Shown piece by piece: positions 28,673 through 42,434 of a DNA stretch of 64,000 nucleotides (its first letter is position 1; each line of letters starts with the position of its first letter). Under the pieces are notes generated by a model, which worked only from the letters and a program-made list of their open reading frames with translations, had not been told where the DNA came from and did no database searches. The position numbers were made by a program, and so were the translations under genes. Origin of the DNA: Halocaridina rubra (lineage: Eukaryota; Arthropoda; Malacostraca; Decapoda; Atyidae); NCBI GenBank assembly GCA_037179515.1, contig JAXCGZ010022677.1:1-64000 (forward strand). Reading direction: 5' to 3'.

Positions 28673-30131
28673 GCAAACAACAATCTTATGACAAGATAAC
28701 ATAAAGATCATGATGTGAAGATTTTAAATGGGTAATTACTCACTGTGAGTATAATGGTCATACTCTCCTAGCTGCATATACAGTACAATACAGTATATAC
28801 TAATACCATAAGTATATAAACTTTCATTAAAACATCACAAACAATATAAATACAATAATGTTTGCATTTTTTTTTTTTTAATTTTATAGGAAAAAGACTA
28901 CCACTCTACGCGAAATTTAAGTTATAAATGATAGCCAGCCCTGACACACATACTCATATAATAATATGTTACACATATAAATGAAGCCTAGGCAATTATA
29001 ATAAAAACCACATTACCACAAAATTACTATAGCTTATACAAGGAGTGACAATATCTGCTATAAATCAATATAAAACAAACTGCATGATATCTCACTATGT
29101 ACAGTTACTTAACCTACACATTCCCATACCACCTACCTGTGAAGAAGAATAACCTAACCTAACCTATGTGTGAAGCACATTCCCAAATATATTCTCGCAC
29201 ATTACCAGAGTAGACTTAATTCTGTGACACCACATACATCAATATTATTTACTTTTCTATGCACACTTATGCCATGCAACCCAACGACAGTCAACGGAAT
29301 GAAAAATTGCTGAAGAACTACTATAAAATAAAAGATACAACAGGCATCATGGCATTTTTTTGTACTTTGAAATGGAGAGAGGATTTTCACACATGTAACG
29401 TAACAACATATACTGAGATTCTAATTTAGTTTTTGAGATGGTTAGTACTCTCGGCTCTTTAGTAGCTGTACCTCTGAATATCTACTATAATTCCTCAATC
29501 CCAAACAGTCCATTAAAACACCATTCCAAAGCCATTACTTTAAAAAATGGGAGGATAATAAAGTAACAAATATGGTATTAATATTCTGAATCTGAAAACA
29601 ATGACATAAAAAAAAGGAGTTAATAAGCAAATGCCAAATGTCTCTTAGGCACAAAAGAATCAGCATTGGATACGTACAATCATGACAGTACATCTTTACA
29701 TAAAATACAAAATATTCACTAAAACACACAGTACAACTTCCTGTACACAAAACATAACTTACGAGGTCCAGTTATCCTTATGATGAAAGATGGTCTTGTA
29801 AAGAGAGAATATCGTTTAGTATAAACCTTAAGAATTTAATTCAGCTGAAGGAGAGAAGAATCTTACATCCCTCAGAACCCCATATAGTTAAATACTGATG
29901 TAAAATGTTAAATTAAATTAGATGATTTGCTCTGTAAATATGAATAACCCAGGAGAGCAGGATTCCTGCATGCCTAGGGCAAAAAGAGGCTTATTGGTAA
30001 AGCAATCTAGAGAAGAAAAATTAATTTAAAGCTATGGTCCACAAATGTGTGCAAGATTAAGTTAGGATTCCTTTACTACTACTCCAAGGTACCCATATAC
30101 AGTGGCATTTTTAAGACTATCTTGATTTCAG
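28673..30131. other. Intergenic, unassigned
   Basis: AT-rich DNA. A splice-donor-like AACTTAC (GTAAGTT on minus) at 29757-29763 could belong to a LIS1 5' UTR exon, but no matching acceptor-exon pair stands out. A short 'cctaaccta' doublet occurs at 29152-29165. Confidence 0.35.
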
Positions 30132-30292
30132 TTTTGTGTCAGTGTTAATCCCCATGCAAGTAGGGGTGGACACACAAAGCTTAGAGGTCGGATAAAAGGC
30201 AGGATGCCCTCCCTGATGCCTAAAGGTGTGCTCAATAGAGAATTATAACTTCCAAGTAGAGGGCTCTAACCACTGTACTTACGCAGTCCATG
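30132..30292 (-). repeat. tRNA-like SINE copy
   Basis: 'gtgtcagtgttaatccccat', 'gcaagtaggggtggacacac', 'ggatgccctccctgatgcct' and the head 'gagggctctaaccactgtac'. The hairpin stem CCCC/GGGG is kept although the loop differs. Confidence 0.73.
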
Positions 30293-30754
30293 CATTCTAT
30301 ACTGCACTGGCAATAACCTAATATATTATACTGTATATAATCCCTCCTGCTCAGTTGCCATGCAAAATACCTAAACAACAGACAGCAGATCAAAGCTATA
30401 AGAAAAAGTGGTCATGTGAAAGTAATTTTGTTTCAAAAACTTGTTTGCCCCCCCCCCCAACCCTTTAAGGGGATTATGGGTTATGACTGTTGAAACAGCA
30501 TTAAAAATTCCTTCAATGATAATCCAACTTCATCTAATCATATCAGCTTAACTATCTTGGCAGATGGTGAGGGCACTATTAAGCTACAGCACCTCTATAT
30601 AATACAAAATTCAGATCTTGTAAAGATGAGTAACCCTCAGAACCACATGTAACGTTAAATAATCCCATAACTTGTTAGGCAAGGTTAGTTCACTTGCCTT
30701 GTAAATATGAATAACCCTTTAGCACCTTCGTTTATTTATTTATTTATTCAATGA

Positions 30755-31060
30755 GTGTGACACCAGGACAACCCAAAAAATATAACTGCTTTTATCGGAC
30801 CTGGGGATGAAGAAAACAAAATTAACAGACAGAGATGGAGAGTGATGTGACTTGTCAGATGTGAAGGGAAGGTAAGAGATGTTTCAAAAATATACAAGAA
30901 TATTCGGTATAGATGTAGGCAAAGAAAAAAAAACAAGTGAAAGAAGACTTAACTTCAAACTGTCCTGGCCAGTTCTATTAAAAGTCCAAAAAACCTTTAG
31001 TATTAGTATCGCAAAGGGCGACTGATGCCATGGGCCAACCTACTTAAGACTACTCGTCTT
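30755..31060. repeat. Single family F repeat
   Basis: 'gtgacaccaggacaacccaa', then 'cagagatggagagtgatgtg', 'acttgtcagatgtgaaggg', 'tagatgtaggcaaag' and 'ctgtcctggccag'. One full arm, unpaired, so it shows the unit length of the family (about 300 bp). Confidence 0.75.
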
Positions 31061-32189
31061 TACAAGATCCCAAAAGCCACATTAATAAAACTAACACTAT
31101 GAGGAAGTAAAATATTTACGTTTACATCACAACTGAGTGAAATAAAAATGAAATAATTGAAAAAACAAAAAAGTCAATTATAATTCGTTTATAAACTGGG
31201 AGAGACCCAATCTACCCAATTACAATACAGTCATAAGATCATTTGTTAGACGGGGAGCAACCCAGTAAATATTTACCCGAGGCAAAACAACCCAAGTCTT
31301 TGGCTAATTTTCAAAGTTATATTTTACTTTCATATAATTTTCAAATTTTGTCATTAAGCATTTGAAAAACTAGATTTTCCGACAAAATGACGGTATATAT
31401 ATACTTTCACACCCCCAGTAAAAAAAAAAAAAAAAAAAAAATCAATGTTTATTATATTGGATTAGGATCGAGTTGAAAATTTAAATTATACTTTTTTTTT
31501 ATTGTTTTCGATACTTTTTCAATATGTTGTGCTCTTCCTTCTCTCGTTGTGAGTATGAAAGTAAACACTTAAAGGAACTGTCAAAACTACTTCCCTATGG
31601 TAGTGATTCCACTAACGTCCTAACACCAGTGAGTAACCCAGCTCGGTGTAACAGTGCAACGATACTTGTTACAGGTATGAAAAAAAAAAATAATGAAATA
31701 AAAAAGTACATGTAACATTCTAGATCAAAAATAGTTAAAAAATAATCGTGTTTCCTGTTTTGCTCTTCAATTAATGATATAAATTTACAGAGTCCAATCA
31801 ACTAAAGGTTATTGGCTCAATTTCTAATTAGTGCAAGGAAGAATTTAATAAATAGAAACTGAAAAACCCAATAATAATACAGACGGTCTGATGCAGATAC
31901 TTCACACCTCACATCCAAGATACAAAAATATCGTAACGTCAAAAATCAACGAAAATTCGCCTCTTTTGGCCTTTCCCCAACAGTCTGTTTGCGCCCTTTA
32001 ACATCGTTAATTCAACCCACTCCTGTCATTCACGAGGATGAAAAGGAGTGTTAATCACACATGCACTTTACTAACAGCATTTCATGATGAAAAACAACAA
32101 CAATATGGGTAATAACGTCTTGTCTTTGTTACGAACACACCCTAAAATCTCTAATCAATTCCGCACCAGCTGATGACATTCGAGGGGGA
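31061..32189. other. Intergenic, unassigned
   Basis: Contains a poly-A run at about 31421-31441 and no recognisable coding or element structure. Confidence 0.35.
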
Positions 32190-32300
32190 GCCATCTTTCG
32201 CCCCCTTTCCCCAATGACTCACCTCTTTATTTCGGTCAATTACACCCCAATGACGATACTCCGTAACAATTTGGCCACCTACAATTAAACTCGTAATGTT
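32190..32300 (-). promoter_or_regulatory. Candidate LIS1 first (non-coding) exon and promoter-proximal DNA
   Basis: The minus strand reads ACCGAAATAAAGAG followed by a strong donor GTGAGT at 32217-32222. The block is less AT-rich than its flanks, with two ATTGG (CCAAT-type) words and a GAAAGATGGC word. It lies about 5.8 kb upstream of the first acceptor at 26410, on the LIS1 strand. Assignment to LIS1 is inferred from position only. Confidence 0.25.
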
Positions 32301-33526
<1,226 letters not shown>

Positions 33527-34768
33527 CATAGGCAACATGGCTTCAGAGAAGGTAGATCAACAGTAACAAACTTATTAGAATTTTATGATGAGGTAAGCCA
33601 AATCTTACAGGAAAGAGAGGGCTGGGCAGATTGCATATTCCTAGACTTCCAGAAAGCGTTTGACACTGTTCCACATGGGAGACTTATTAAGAAGCTGCAA
33701 TCAATGGCTAGAATAGGTGGAAATGTTTTGGAATGGATAAAAACATACTTAGAAGGAAGGGAACAGAGGGTTAGAGTAAGACTCTCAGTGTCTGAATGGA
33801 GAAGAGTTAGTAGTGGAGTTCCACAGGGTTCAGTTTTAGGGCCACTTTTGTTCCTTGTATATGTAAATGACCTACCAGAGTCTGTAAATTCATTCATGAA
33901 TATGTTTGCAGATGATGCAAAGATTGTGAAGAAAGTAAAAAACGAGAACAATGGTAGAGAACTTCAGGAGGATCTAAATAATCTGCATGAGTGGTCAGAA
34001 AAGTGGCTAATGAAATTCAATACTTCATAATGTAAGGTAATGAGAATGGGTACAAGTGCAAGAAGGCCCAAGCTTGACTACTCGGTGGCTGGAGTACAAC
34101 TTCAAGAGACAGAAAATGAGAGAGATCTAGGAGTAAACATACTGGCAGATTTGTCTCCAGAAATACATATAAATGGCATAGTAAGGGCAGCATATGCATT
34201 CTTATCAAATGTAAGGGTAGCCTTCAGGCACATGGACAAGGAAATGTTCAGAAATATTTATGTAACCTATGTGAGGCCAAAACTCGAATATGCAGCCCCC
34301 TTTTGGAATCCGCACTTGAAAAAGCACATAGCTAAGCTTGAAAAAGTTCAAAGACATGCCACGAAACTGGTGCCAGAAATACGCAATCTCAGTTATGATG
34401 AGAGGCTGAAAGAATTAGACTTACCATCACTCGAAGCTAGAAGTGAGGGGGGATATGGTGACAGTCTTTAAATTCCTTCATGGTTATGATAGAGTGGATA
34501 GGGATCGATATTTTGATATGGCTGGCTCTAGAACTAGAGGTCATAGTTTGAAGCTTCGTAAGAAAACTTCTTCGCAGGATGTAAGGAAATACTTTTTCAG
34601 TGTAAGAGTAGTTGATAATTGGAATTGGCTAAGCGAGGAGGTAGTTAATGCTATCTCAATCCATAGTTTTAAGGACAGGTATGATAAGTATCACTAAGTC
34701 TAAAATGGAACCGATCAGGAGACGGGAAGATACGAGCTTTGGGCTCTTTCCCGTAAACACAATTAGGT
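33527..34768 (+). mobile_element. CR1/L2-like retrotransposon, 5'-truncated (copy B)
   Basis: Begins inside the reverse transcriptase at GNMASEKVDQQ-type reading of 'ggcaacatggcttcagagaa'. The protein frame contains FLDFQKAFDTVPH (motif A), SGVPQGSVLGP (motif B) and the catalytic FADD. A TAA at 34028 interrupts the frame. A 2-nt loss at about 34444, relative to copy C, shifts the last part. The 3' UTR ends CACAATTAGGTAATCA, followed by (TA)n. Confidence 0.9.
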
Positions 34769-34769
34769 A

Positions 34770-34865
<96 letters not shown>

Positions 34866-34892
34866 TAGTTACACACACACACACACACACAC
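34769..34892. repeat. (TA)n tract, then 'aaacctagtta' and (CA)n
   Basis: About 90 bp of TA, then 'aaacctagttacacacacac', which repeats the sequence at 33246-33278. The direct repeat brackets copies A and B and could be a target-site duplication or a small segmental duplication. Confidence 0.9.
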
Positions 34893-37819
34893 AGAAGATC
34901 AGGGGATGGGGCCTCATTAAGATTGTTATACACAAATGCTGATGGATTAGCTGGTAAGGCAGTAGAATTAAAAGATAGGATTCACAACAGTAAGGCAGAT
35001 ATAGTAGCAATTACAGAGACTAAGTTGACTGAGGACATAAACAGTGTCACAGTTTTTCCTAAGGGCTTCAGAATACTAAGGGTTGAAAGATCTGAGAGGA
35101 CTGGTGGAGGGATAGCACTGCTCATAAGTGAGAGGATTCAAGTTGAAGAAATAAACTTGGCTATAGAAAGTGAGTTCAGGGAATTTCTTGTTGCTCGCAT
35201 AAATACTGGGTCAGAGAGCATTATAATAACTGTTGTATACAACCCACCAAGGAACCAAAATAGGCTTGAAATTTATGAGGAAAGTCATATAGGTACTATT
35301 GAAGTCATAAACTCAGTTGTTAACATGGCACGGGAGAAAAAATGTAGGATTTTGATTATGGGAGACTTTAATCATAAAGAGATAGATTGGATAAATCTTG
35401 ACCCACACAGTGGTGAGGACTCATTCGGGGCAAGATTCCTAGATTGCGTACAAGGGAATTTCCTACACCAACATGTAATGGAACCAACAAGGGCCAGGAG
35501 TGGGGATGAGCCATCACTACTTGATCTAGTGTTCACAGATAATGTGTTGGATATTGAAAATATTGAGTATGAACCACCAATTGGAAAGAGTGACCACTGT
35601 GTGTTGTTGATGGAGTATATCATTGAAGATATTCTTCCTGAGAGTAGAGGCACTGAGGACATGAGGAGGAGCTATCCGAAAGGAGATTACATCAAAATGA
35701 ATGAGCTTTTTGCAGTTATTGACTGGAGAACCTTATTTTACAACAAATCTGTACAAGAAATGTATGACATCTTTTGTGAGAAATATGGGAAGATAGTAGA
35801 TTGCTGCATACCTGTCACCAAAGTAGGTGTAATTCATGCCAGAGAGAAATAGTTCGATAATGGGTGTAAAAGAGCTAAGGAGTGGAGAGACAAATGCTGG
35901 AAAAGGTATAGGAGGAGAAAAAACATAAATGCCTGGCAAACCTACAAAAGAGCAAGAAATGACTACCTAAGTAAAAGGAGAGAGGCAGAGAGAGATTATG
36001 AGAGGGACATCACCAGGAAGGCTAAAGAAAATCCCAAGCTTTTCCACAGCTTTATCAGAGGAAAACTGAAGGTAAAAGAACAGGTTTTAAGGCTAAAGAG
36101 AGCGGATGGTAGCATCACTGAGACGGATGAAGAGATCTGCAAAGAAATGCACAAGGAGTTTCAGTCAGTATTTACAGTAGAAAATACCCCACCCCCTCAG
36201 ATTGCAGTGATAGAAGCTCAAGGGCCGGTATTAGAGAACATCAACCTTACAGCCACAGAGGTATGCAAAGCGCTGATGGATTTAGATGTTCATAAAGCTA
36301 CAGGTCCTGATGACATATCCCCTCATGTGCTTAAAAAATGCGCAAACACAATATCAGTGGCACTAAGTATCAAATTTAAGGAGTCACTGGAGTCGGGGGA
36401 GATTCCAAGATGCTGGAAACAAGCAAATGTGATACCTATCTTCAAAAAGGGAAGGAGGAATACGGCTCTGAACTATAGACCAGTTTCCTTGACCAGCATA
36501 GTTTGCAAACTTATGGAGAAACTACTAAGGAAACATATCTCTCTTCACTTGGAATCCTTCAACTTTTTGTCAGTGAGGCAACATGGCTTCAGAGAAGGTA
36601 GATCAACAGTAACAAACTTATTAGAATTTTATGATGAGGTAAGCCAAATCTTACAGGAAAGAGAGGGCTGGGCAGATTGCATATTCCTAGACTTCCAGAA
36701 AGCGTTTGACACTGTTCCACATGGGAGACTTATTAGGAAGCTGCACTCAATGGCTAGAATAGGTGGAAATGTTTTGGAATGGATAAAAACTTACTTAGAA
36801 GGAAGGGAACAGAGGGTTAGAGTAAGACACTCAGTGTCTGAATGGAGAAGAGTTAGTAGTGGAGTTCCACAGGGTTCAGTTTTAGGGCCACTTTTGTTAC
36901 TTGTATATGTAAATGACCTACCAGAGTCTGTAAATTCATTCATGAATATGTTTGCAGATGATGCAAAGATTGTGAAGAAAGTAAAAAACGAGAACAATGG
37001 TAGAGAACTTCAGGAGGATCTAAATAATCTGCATGAGTGGTCAGAAAAGTGGCTAATGAAATTCAATACTTCAAAATTTAAGGTAATGAGAATGGGTACA
37101 AGTGCAAGAAGGCCCAAGCTTGACTACTCGGTGGCTGGAGTACAACTTCAAGAGACAGAAAATGAGAGAGATCTAGGAGTAAACATACTGGCAGATTTGT
37201 CTCCAGAAATACATATAAATGGCATAGTAAGGGCAGCATATGCATTCTTATCAAATGTAAGGGTAGCCTTCAGGCACATGGACAAGGAAATGTTCAGAAA
37301 TATTTATGTAACCTATGAGGCCAAAACTCGAATATGCAGCCCCCTTTTGGAATCCGCACTTGAAAAAGCACATAGCTAAGCTTGAAAAAGTTCAAAGACA
37401 TGCCACGAAACTGGTGCCAGAAATACGCAATCTCAGTTATGATGAGAGGCTGAGGGAATTAGACTTACCATCACTCGAAGCTAGAAGAGTAAGGGGGGAT
37501 ATGGTGACAGTTTTTAAATTCCTTCATGGTTATGATAGAGTGGATAGGGATCGATATTTCGATATGGCTGGCTCTAGAACTAGAGGTCATAGTTTGAAGC
37601 TTCGTAAGAAAACTTCTTTGCAGGATGTAAGGAAATACTTTTTTAGTGTAAGAGTAGTTGATAATTGGAATTCGCTAAGCGAGGAGGTAGTTAATGCTAT
37701 CTCAATCCATAGTTTTAAGGACAGGTACGATAAGTATCACTAAGTCTAAAATGGAACCGATCAGGAGACGGGAAGATACGAGCTTTGGGCTCTTTCCCGT
37801 AAACACAATTAGGTAATCA
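34893..37819 (+). mobile_element. CR1/L2-like retrotransposon, endonuclease and reverse transcriptase (copy C)
   Basis: The best-preserved non-LTR copy in the window, 2.93 kb and 5'-truncated upstream of the endonuclease. Its 3' UTR ends 'aacacaattaggtaatca', followed by (TA)n. It lies between LIS1 and TOPBP1, opposite to both genes' strand. Copies A, B and C share the same orientation and 3' end. Nucleotide identity to copy B is very high, so both inserted or were duplicated recently. Confidence 0.93.
34923..37743 (+). pseudogene. Endonuclease-reverse transcriptase ORF of copy C, two lesions
   Basis: Endonuclease (34923-35640): YTNADGL, ITETKL, VVYNPP, MGDFN, LLDLVFTDN and GKSDHCVL, the usual catalytic and structural motifs of the exonuclease-endonuclease-phosphatase fold. 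Reverse transcriptase: FLDFQKAFDTVPH near 36690, SGVPQGSVLGP near 36860 and MFADDAK near 36950. A C-terminal LEKVQRHATKL...LPSLEARRVRGD segment is typical of CR1/L2 proteins. A TAG at 35850-35852 replaces a Trp codon that is TGG in the copy at 1.4-3.0 kb. A 2-bp loss at about 37316 shifts the frame, and reading continues to a natural stop at 37741-37743. All other codons are open. Confidence 0.9.
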
Positions 37820-37822
37820 TAT

Positions 37823-37879
<57 letters not shown>

Positions 37880-37917
37880 TATATATATGGAAGGAAAAGC
37901 CCATTAAATAAAACAAC

Positions 37918-37992
<75 letters not shown>
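37820..37992. repeat. Two (TA)n tracts interrupted by a foldback arm
   Basis: TA runs at 37820-37888 and 37920-37992. The spacer 'ggaaggaaaagcccattaaa' is the outer end of the foldback element. Confidence 0.95.
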
Positions 37993-37994
<2 letters not shown>

Positions 37995-38224
37995 AAGTAC
38001 TTATTAATTTCGTGACCTAAACTGGGGTCACCTTCTCAAAGTACAATGGCAAGAGAAACAACTAGCAAAACAGAACACTTGAAAAGAAGCTTCTTTTCAA
38101 GTGTTGTTCTGTTTTGCTAGTTGTATCTCTTGCCATTGTACTTTGAGAAGGCGACCAGTTTAGGTCACGAAGTTAATAAGTACTTTATATATTTGCGTTG
38201 CTTTATTTAATGGGCTTTCCTTCC
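37889..38224. mobile_element. Foldback element with near-perfect palindrome
   Basis: The inner arms 37994-38090 and 38091-38186 are inverted copies differing at about six positions: 'aaagtacttattaatttcgt' at the left against 'ttaataagtacttt' at the right. The outer arms 'ggaaggaaaagcccattaaa' (37889) and 'tttaatgggctttccttcc' (38205-38223) are also complementary. The left arm carries a 73-bp (TA)n expansion absent from the right. There is no open frame. A diverged copy lies at 6985-7255. Confidence 0.85.
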
Positions 38225-38252
38225 ATTTTAGACTGTATGTTAACAGTTCAGT

Positions 38253-38432
<180 letters not shown>

Positions 38433-38702
38433 ATAGCTAAATAGCTCACGAATTTGAATTGTTGGGTGTGCAATGGCCGGTTTAATTCAGTTTTTATTCC
38501 TTTTCCATATGCTTGCATAAACCTATTTCTCCCTGTAGTGTGCTTCACTCAAGCCATCAGGCTAGCTTGAATAGTCATTTTATTCAAGTTATGCAAATGC
38601 AAGCTTGTGGATAATATTTTACTCATTTTTTTAGATTTAGAAATATGTATTCATGCTTCATTTTTTTTTATCAGTTTTACTACCTGAGCTTATTTATATT
38701 TA

Positions 38703-38815
38703 TACTGCAGTAGCTCAGTGGTTAGTGTTCCACTCGAAAAGTGACAAAAAAGCGTTTGACCCCACTGAGGGGCATTAAGTAGGGCATTCGAGCCTTAATT
38801 TTCTCAGCTACAATA
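38703..38815 (+). repeat. tRNA-like SINE copy
   Basis: 'actgcagtagctcagtggtt' (box A), 'cgtttgaccccac' at the box B position, then 'gggcattcgagccttaattt'. The 3' tail is lost. Confidence 0.7.
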
Positions 38816-39224
38816 ATTATTTCAGGTTTGTGAAAAACAGAAAACAAAATTACTCATAGTAAAATCATTCCTGCTTACAGAGATCCGGTCAATAAAAAAA
38901 TTTGTGTCAAAACTCATAATAAAAATATGTGATAATACTCTACATGCTTTTCATTAACTACCAAAATAAGAAACAAGTGTAAAATAAGCTGGTCGTTAAC
39001 TAACATGATGTTAGTTTTGATCGGTAGTGATGACTAAATTGCATATGTTAACTAGCAGGCAAAAAATATTGGTAATGCTTCTTTAATCATATGTTAACTT
39101 ATATGATGTTTCTTTAGTTTTTTGTTTCATCTTTTAAATGTAGCCATCCCCCATAGACTGCAAAAGATTACATTAAATAGGTTTCCATTTGAAATCTTTA
39201 CAATTAATAATTATCTATAAACAA
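38816..39224. other. Intergenic, unassigned
   Basis: No gene, SINE box or terminal repeat recognised. Confidence 0.35.
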
Positions 39225-39415
39225 AGGTCATAATCACCCTTATAAGGGAGTGAATGAGTCGAAGCAAACAACTTGACAATTAGTGGGAGGAAAATACAAA
39301 TAAGGTGCTTCCCAGTTCCCTTGCTCCATATCATTTAATCGACTTTTGCAAAACACACGGGGAGCACAGAGGAGGAATTCTTCCCCTCTCAGAAAGGAGA
39401 ATTGGAAATATGCAA
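39225..39415 (+). repeat. Dispersed repeat R4 copy
   Basis: Head hairpin 'cacccttataagggagtg', then 'cgaagcaaacaacttgac', 'gtgggaggaaaatacaaat', 'gcttcccagttccc' and 'gacttttgcaaaacacacgg'. It ends one base before the TA target of the Tigger element. Confidence 0.7.
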
Positions 39416-39417
39416 TA

Positions 39418-42400
39418 CAGTGATCCCTCGTTTATCGCAGGGCTTCGGTTCCAGGACCGGCCGCGATAGGTGAAAATCCGTGAAGTAGGATCACAATACT
39501 GTATATACATAGGTATTTTAATTTATATTTACCTTTACTGTATAAACCCTTCCTGCACTGTAAAAAAAAAAAAAACACCCTTTACTTTATTAATAACAGC
39601 GTGCAAGTGTAAATTTATATGAAAGTGATAGGTAAACTTACCGTGAATGAGGTGATGATGCTGTGACATACTCATATACATAGGTATTTTAAATTTATAA
39701 ACCCACCCTGCACCATTAAAAAGCCACCCTTTACTTTATAAATAACAGCATGCAAGTGTAAATTTATAAGAACGTGACAGGTAAACTTACCGTGAATGAG
39801 GTGATGATGATGTGTATAGACTCCATAGGAAATTATTCCGCAGCCAACGATAGCTTTACGCCTGCTTTTTGCGAGAGAAGAACATGGTAATGGGGAGTTG
39901 CTGTCACTGTCTCTTCTTTTGTTGGAACATGGTCCTGTAAGGAATCATGGTATCGTCAAGAAGATTGCAGATGGTCACCGAACGAACCATATTATCGTCA
40001 TGTTCTTGCGAGAGTTGTTGGACTGCTTTCGCATGTTCATACATAGCTGTCCGATGTTCGAGTGTAAGGCCAGCTTCTTCGATTTCTTCGTGCAGTTCCT
40101 CTAGTTGTTCTGCTTCCTCTTCTTCGCTTGCTAATTTTGTCATTTCCTCCAAGTCTTCATCAGTCAAAGGCTGCGAGTGGCAGTCGATCAGTTCATTCAC
40201 GTCTTTGTGAGTCATGTCTTCAAAGCCTTCTGCTCCTAGAAATGCAGCCAACTTCAGCTTTTGCAACTGCCGGGTTATGGACTTCGTCAGGAGCGAATCC
40301 CTTGTAGTTGTAGATGACTGCGGGCCACAATTTCTTCCAGCTGGCATTGATTGTGGCTGGCTTCATCTCTTTGATTGCATTCTGAATATTTTGAAGGCAT
40401 GTAGCAATCGTGTAGTTACGACAGTAAGTCTTCAGTAAGAATTCTTTGTCCGAATCCATGGATTCAACTAGGTTCACCAGGGCATTTCGTGTGTAGAGGG
40501 CCTTGAACGCACGAATAACACCTTGATCCATAGGCTGAATCAGTGATGTCGTATTCAGTGGAAGGAACTCTACTTGAACACCGTCATATTCGAGATTACT
40601 TGCGTGGCCACCAGCATTATCCATCAAAAGAAGGACTTTATATTCAAGGCCCTTTTCCGCAAGACAAATTTTGACCTGAGGGATAAAGCATTGGTGAAAC
40701 CAGTCCGATGTGAGGCTTTCTGTGATCCAGGCCTTAGGGTTATGCATTCAATACACTGGCAGCAGATTCTTATTCTTCAAAGCCCAAGGGTTCTTAGATT
40801 TGCAGATAAGCCCAGGCTTTAACATGAAGCCCGCAGCATTCCCGCACATGATGAGGGTAACGCGGTCTTTGTGCACTTTCAAACCCGGGGCTTTAGGTTC
40901 TTCCTTGAAGAGAAGAGTGCGAGACTACATTCTCTTCCAAAATAACCCAGTCTCATCCAAGTTAAACACTTGCTCAGGAGCATATTCCTCTTCAGCGATA
41001 ATTTTCTTAAAGTCGTTGTTCACATAATCTTCAGCTTCAGCAGTAACTGCAGAGGCAGCTTCAACATAAACCGAAATCCTCTTTAGGCCATAGTGTTTTT
41101 GAAATTTGGTGAGCCATCCCTTGCTCGCCAAGAACAATTGTTTCCTCGGTGGAGAATCGCTGGAGGGTCCTGGCTGTGGGTCGTTAATATCTTCTTCTCT
41201 CTCCTCCTCTCCACGGTCGCCACTGTCGTCGTCGGGTTCGTTTGCAGCGCATGTATTGTACAGTTTTTTTGCCTTTGTTTGTATAATATTGCTGTCTACA
41301 CCGATGTTCTTCTTTCTGCAATCAGCAATCCACAGGGCCAAAGCAGATTCCATCCGCACAATTATCTTATTGCGGGGTGTTACGACCCTCTTCGCTGATT
41401 TACTATATGAAATAGTCGCTGTTTTCCTGATATTTGCCTCGTCCTTTTTGATGTATCGAACAGTAGAGTCGTTGAGGCCAAAATGGCGGCCGACATCCGC
41501 AAACCTTCTTCCTTTCTTTAGCATATCTAACAGGTTTACCTTATCTGTTATGGTCAACATCTTCCTTTGCCACTTAGGATTACTACCAGAAGCCTTAAAA
41601 GATGAAGGACACTTGGGAGGCATTGCAGAGGTTGAAAAAAGTGAGTAAAATAAATCACAAGCACACCATGCAAACGGCGCACATGTGAGTTAGACTGAAC
41701 GGGTGAGGCGAGACAATGGAAGATGGTGGGAGAACTAAGCTTCAATCAAAAAAACAATCAGACCCCATGATACAGAACATACAGAAAAACAATTCTGTGA
41801 TTCGTCATCTCCCACCCTTTCAGCCAATAGCATCCTATGAACTATCTAACGTAGGTGCGAGCCTTTGCGTTTTCCAAGACGCCAATACAGTGTATGTACG
41901 CTATCGTACAGTATTGTAAATTTCAATATGTACTAGCTCACGTAGACCCTTTTCGTTTTCCAAAATGGTGATACCAGTATCGTATTTTACATGGTGCAAT
42001 ACTGAGTTACATGTTTAAATTTATGAGTTTACTATTCTTTACTGTTTTATCATTCTTAGGCTAGGAAATAAAATTTTTTTATTATTAAAATAATGAAAAT
42101 ACTGGAAATTTTAATATGTGCTAGCTCAAGTAGGTGCGACCCTTTGCGTTTTCCGAAACGCAGATACCGGTATCGTACTTTCTATGGTGCAGAGTTACAT
42201 GTTTAAATTTATGTTCTTTTTACTATTTCTTACTGTTTCATTATTCTTAGGCTGGGAAATACATTTTTTATCAATAAAATAAAGGAAAATAAAATAATTT
42301 TCAATAAAATAATGAAAATACTGAAAATTTTAGTATTTTAATATTCTCGCATATTAAAAAAAAAAGAGAGAGAGAGAGAGGTGATGCACTGACTTCGCGA

Positions 42401-42432
42401 AAGGTGAACCGCGATATAGCGAGGAATCACTG
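39418..42432 (-). mobile_element. Tigger (pogo/Tc1-mariner) DNA transposon, 3,015 bp
   Basis: The ends are CAGTGATCCCTCGTTTATCG (left) and the complement of CAGTGATTCCTCGCTATATC (right). Both are flanked by the TA expected for this superfamily (39416-39417 and 42433-42434). The element reads on the minus strand: a roughly 800-bp 5' region with about 150-bp subrepeats (41650-42400), the transposase gene (41623-39904), then a 3' region of about 480 bp. It shares its ends and subterminal DNA with the rearranged copy at 21915-23740. It is inserted just 5' of the TOPBP1 3' end. Confidence 0.95.
39904..41623 (-). pseudogene. Tigger transposase, broken by two stops and a frameshift
   Basis: Order from the N-terminus: a Psq-type helix-turn-helix (LTITDKVNLLDMLKKGRRFA, STVRYIKK), a CENP-B-type second DNA-binding domain (ALALWIADCRKKNI ... 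GWLTKFQKHYGLKRISV), then the DDE catalytic domain. The three Asp are visible: VFNLDETGLFW (codon at 40955-40957), LLLMDNAGGH (40619-40621) and IQPMDQGVI (40526-40528), a DD30D spacing. A TAG at 40925 and a TGA at 40748 fall in the same frame. A frameshift between 40347 and 40220 moves the C-terminal acidic tail (LASEEEEAEQLEELHEEIEE) into another frame. All domains are present but no full-length protein can be made. Confidence 0.93.
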
Positions 42433-42434
42433 TA

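Noticed and set aside
35372..35662. Minus-strand ORF opposite the retroelement endonuclease, and its near-identical twin at 1747-2037 on plus
   Set aside because: Antisense shadow of the endonuclease coding sequence. It recurs only because the element recurs.
40748..40927. Stop-codon readthrough or selenocysteine at the in-frame TGA/TAG of the Tigger transposase
   Set aside because: Two different stops plus a separate frameshift are better explained by decay of an inactive copy.
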